A DNA stretch of 25,232 nucleotides, from the NCBI GenBank assembly GCA_036732565.1, contig DAINCF010000027.1:1-25232 (forward strand), written 5' to 3'. Position numbers and translations under genes: made by a program. This DNA is from JAIVJN01 sp036732565. GTDB lineage: Bacteria > Acidobacteriota > Vicinamibacteria > Vicinamibacterales > UBA2999. A model generated the notes under the pieces. That model was not told where the DNA came from, made no database searches, and saw only the letters and a list, made by a program, of their open reading frames with translations. Position 1 is the stretch's first letter, and each line of letters opens with the position of its first letter. Positions 23,914 to 25,232 of the stretch are shown here, piece by piece.

Positions 23914-25232
23914 ATGAATCCGGAGCCACACCGCGGAACCGGGCTCGTCGCTGGAGTCGGAGCAGCTGGCTCGGCAGCGGCGCACGCGTACGCTCAGGCG
24001 TTGGGCCGCCCCTCGGAACACTTCGGCGACGCGGCCGCGCTCGCGAAGTGGATGGGTGCCACCGCCTCGGACAGCACGTTCGCGTTCATCGCGGAGCCTG
24101 CGCTGACGGTCAAAGCGTTGACATCTTGCACCGAGACGGCCCGCAGACGACAACTGGCCTTCGGATTGTTCCCGGTGTCAGCAGACACGTCAGCGGCCAC
24201 CAGCGCGGCGCTTCGTCTGGCATCGCTGCGATTGCGACCCCAAGAGTATAGACACGGGCCGATTGGCTATAGCGAGCTCGTGAGCGACGAGAGGCATCTG
24301 CCGGGCCTCCGGAACGGCTTTGGTAAGCGCGCCGTGGATTCGTTTCTCGAGAAGCTCGAGCAAGGCGCGGTGGCTGCGGTCATCCACACGCACGGAAACG
24401 GTCCCGACCTGCGGCTCGGTCACAGCATCTTGTGTGCGCAGGCCGACCACCTGCGTCCGGCAGCCGCCGGTCCAGGTGAACGGTGCCTGCCGTGTCAGGC
24501 AGGCGGGCCCTGTCTTCGTGAACGGCTGTCGCCCCGCAAGCTGGTTGGGGCCGCGACCATTCGCAGCCCGCTGGTGGTCATTCTCAGCTGCGCCTCCATT
24601 CATGCTGCCGACGGCATCGTCGAGCCCCGCTTCACCTACGCCTCCGCGCTCCTGCGCGGGGAGCACGTCCAAGGGCTCGTCGGCTCGTTCATGGTGCGGA
24701 CGGCGCCGGTTGCATGGGTGACGATGGCGATGCGTTTTCTCGAGGAGGGGGGAACCCTAGGAGAGCTCGCGCATTGTCTGAACGACTCGGTGACCGATAT
24801 GCCCGGCTATGTCTGTCTGGGTGATCCCGACTTGCGCGTCCGCGCGCCCACTGGGACGGATCCCACGCCACTCGTCGACCTACCGGCGCTCCCTTCGGAG
24901 CACGGAGCAGGTCCAGGTCCTCGGATGACGGAGCGAGGCCTCTCTCGCTCCGACCGCCTCGATGGCGCGCGTGCGTTGCAAGCGGCGCTCGTGCGGTCGC
25001 TGCGCGACGACTCACCAACGTCCGATGTCCTTGAGATCACGACGCCGCTTCTTGCATCGATCGATGGCGACGTCGACGGTCGCACCCCCGATGAGCAAAC
25101 GGATCAACTGCTCTGCGCGTTGCTCGCGAAGTTTCTCGCCCAAGGGGTATTCATCTACAAGCATTGGCACACCGCCTGTCGTGCGCAGGACTTTGCCCTC
25201 GCTGGCTCGAGCCACACCTGTGGCGAAAAACT
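23914..25232 (+). CDS. Second CHAT/C25-like cysteine peptidase, 3' end outside window
   Basis: The frame is open from ATG 23914 to the right edge (439 codons seen). It is a paralogue of the peptidase at 18776-20515. Shared landmarks are His160 in HTHGNGPDLRLG, Cys226 in VVILSCAS, the insert ending CQAGGPCLRERLSPR, GSFMV, LGELAHCLNDS and CLGDPDLRV. The insert here has four cysteines (174, 191, 194, 200), one more than the other copy, and could bind a metal. The visible C-terminus (FLAQGVFIYKHWHT, then SSHTCGEKL) aligns with the stretch leading into the zinc ribbon of the first copy, so the remaining part probably carries that ribbon. It follows a 60-residue peptide gene by 37 bases. Peptidase activity is inferred from the dyad and context. 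Confidence 0.62.
   Translation, partial: MNPEPHRGTGLVAGVGAAGSAAAHAYAQALGRPSEHFGDAAALAKWMGATASDSTFAFIAEPALTVKALTSCTETARRRQLAFGLFPVSADTSAATSAALRLASLRLRPQEYRHGPIGYSELVSDERHLPGLRNGFGKRAVDSFLEKLEQGAVAAVIHTHGNGPDLRLGHSILCAQADHLRPAAAGPGERCLPCQAGGPCLRERLSPRKLVGAATIRSPLVVILSCASIHAADGIVEPRFTYASALLRGEHVQGLVGSFMVRTAPVAWVTMAMRFLEEGGTLGELAHCLNDSVTDMPGYVCLGDPDLRVRAPTGTDPTPLVDLPALPSEHGAGPGPRMTERGLSRSDRLDGARALQAALVRSLRDDSPTSDVLEITTPLLASIDGDVDGRTPDEQTDQLLCALLAKFLAQGVFIYKHWHTACRAQDFALAGSSHTCGEK

Overview
The window is GC-rich DNA that most resembles an Acidobacteriota chromosome, probably Vicinamibacteria-like. The lineage is inferred from an 882-residue duplicated MacB/FtsX-type permease of the kind common in acidobacteria, a periplasmic PQQ dehydrogenase paired with a di-haem cytochrome, and the base composition. 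No rRNA gene was available to confirm it, and I saw no tRNA gene, CRISPR array or insertion sequence.

Left part (1-6458) looks like ordinary chromosome. It holds a di-haem cytochrome c cut by the left edge, a PQQ-dependent dehydrogenase, a LacI-family regulator and the large permease. Hairpin-forming, repeat-like sequence lies at the dehydrogenase start and after its stop.

From 6566 to the right edge almost every gene fits a peptide-natural-product (RiPP) locus. 6566-8786 (+) has a JmjC/RoxA-like cupin oxygenase, a trypsin-fold peptidase and a small unknown protein. 8737-12435 (-) is a three-gene operon: a 115-residue candidate precursor ending in a Gly/Cys-rich tail, a radical SAM/SPASM maturase, and a two-domain protein with an ABBA-prenyltransferase-like N-terminus and a terpene-cyclase-like alpha/alpha-toroid C-terminus. 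Divergent from it, 12753-20515 (+) is a tightly overlapping operon: an 87-residue precursor with a borosin-binding/nitrile-hydratase-like leader, a tetrapyrrole-methylase-fold methyltransferase resembling split-borosin backbone N-methyltransferases, a PhyH-type dioxygenase, TfuA, YcaO, an unknown protein, a complete aspartyl-tRNA synthetase and a CHAT/C25-type cysteine peptidase. 20460-23438 (-) is an SGNH hydrolase, a 2OG-Fe(II) oxygenase and a beta-lactamase-fold serine hydrolase. 23694-25232 (+) is a 60-residue candidate precursor followed by a second CHAT/C25-like peptidase that runs off the right edge.

How the parts may work together (inference): one precursor is backbone N-methylated by the borosin-like enzyme, thioamidated or cyclised by YcaO-TfuA and hydroxylated by PhyH. 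A second is crosslinked by the radical SAM enzyme and perhaps prenylated. The paralogous CHAT peptidases would remove leaders or act on the products, and the aspartyl-tRNA synthetase could be an immunity copy. The combination of YcaO-TfuA with a split-borosin-type pair, a radical SAM/prenyltransferase-like arm and twin caspase-like peptidases is the most interesting content here.
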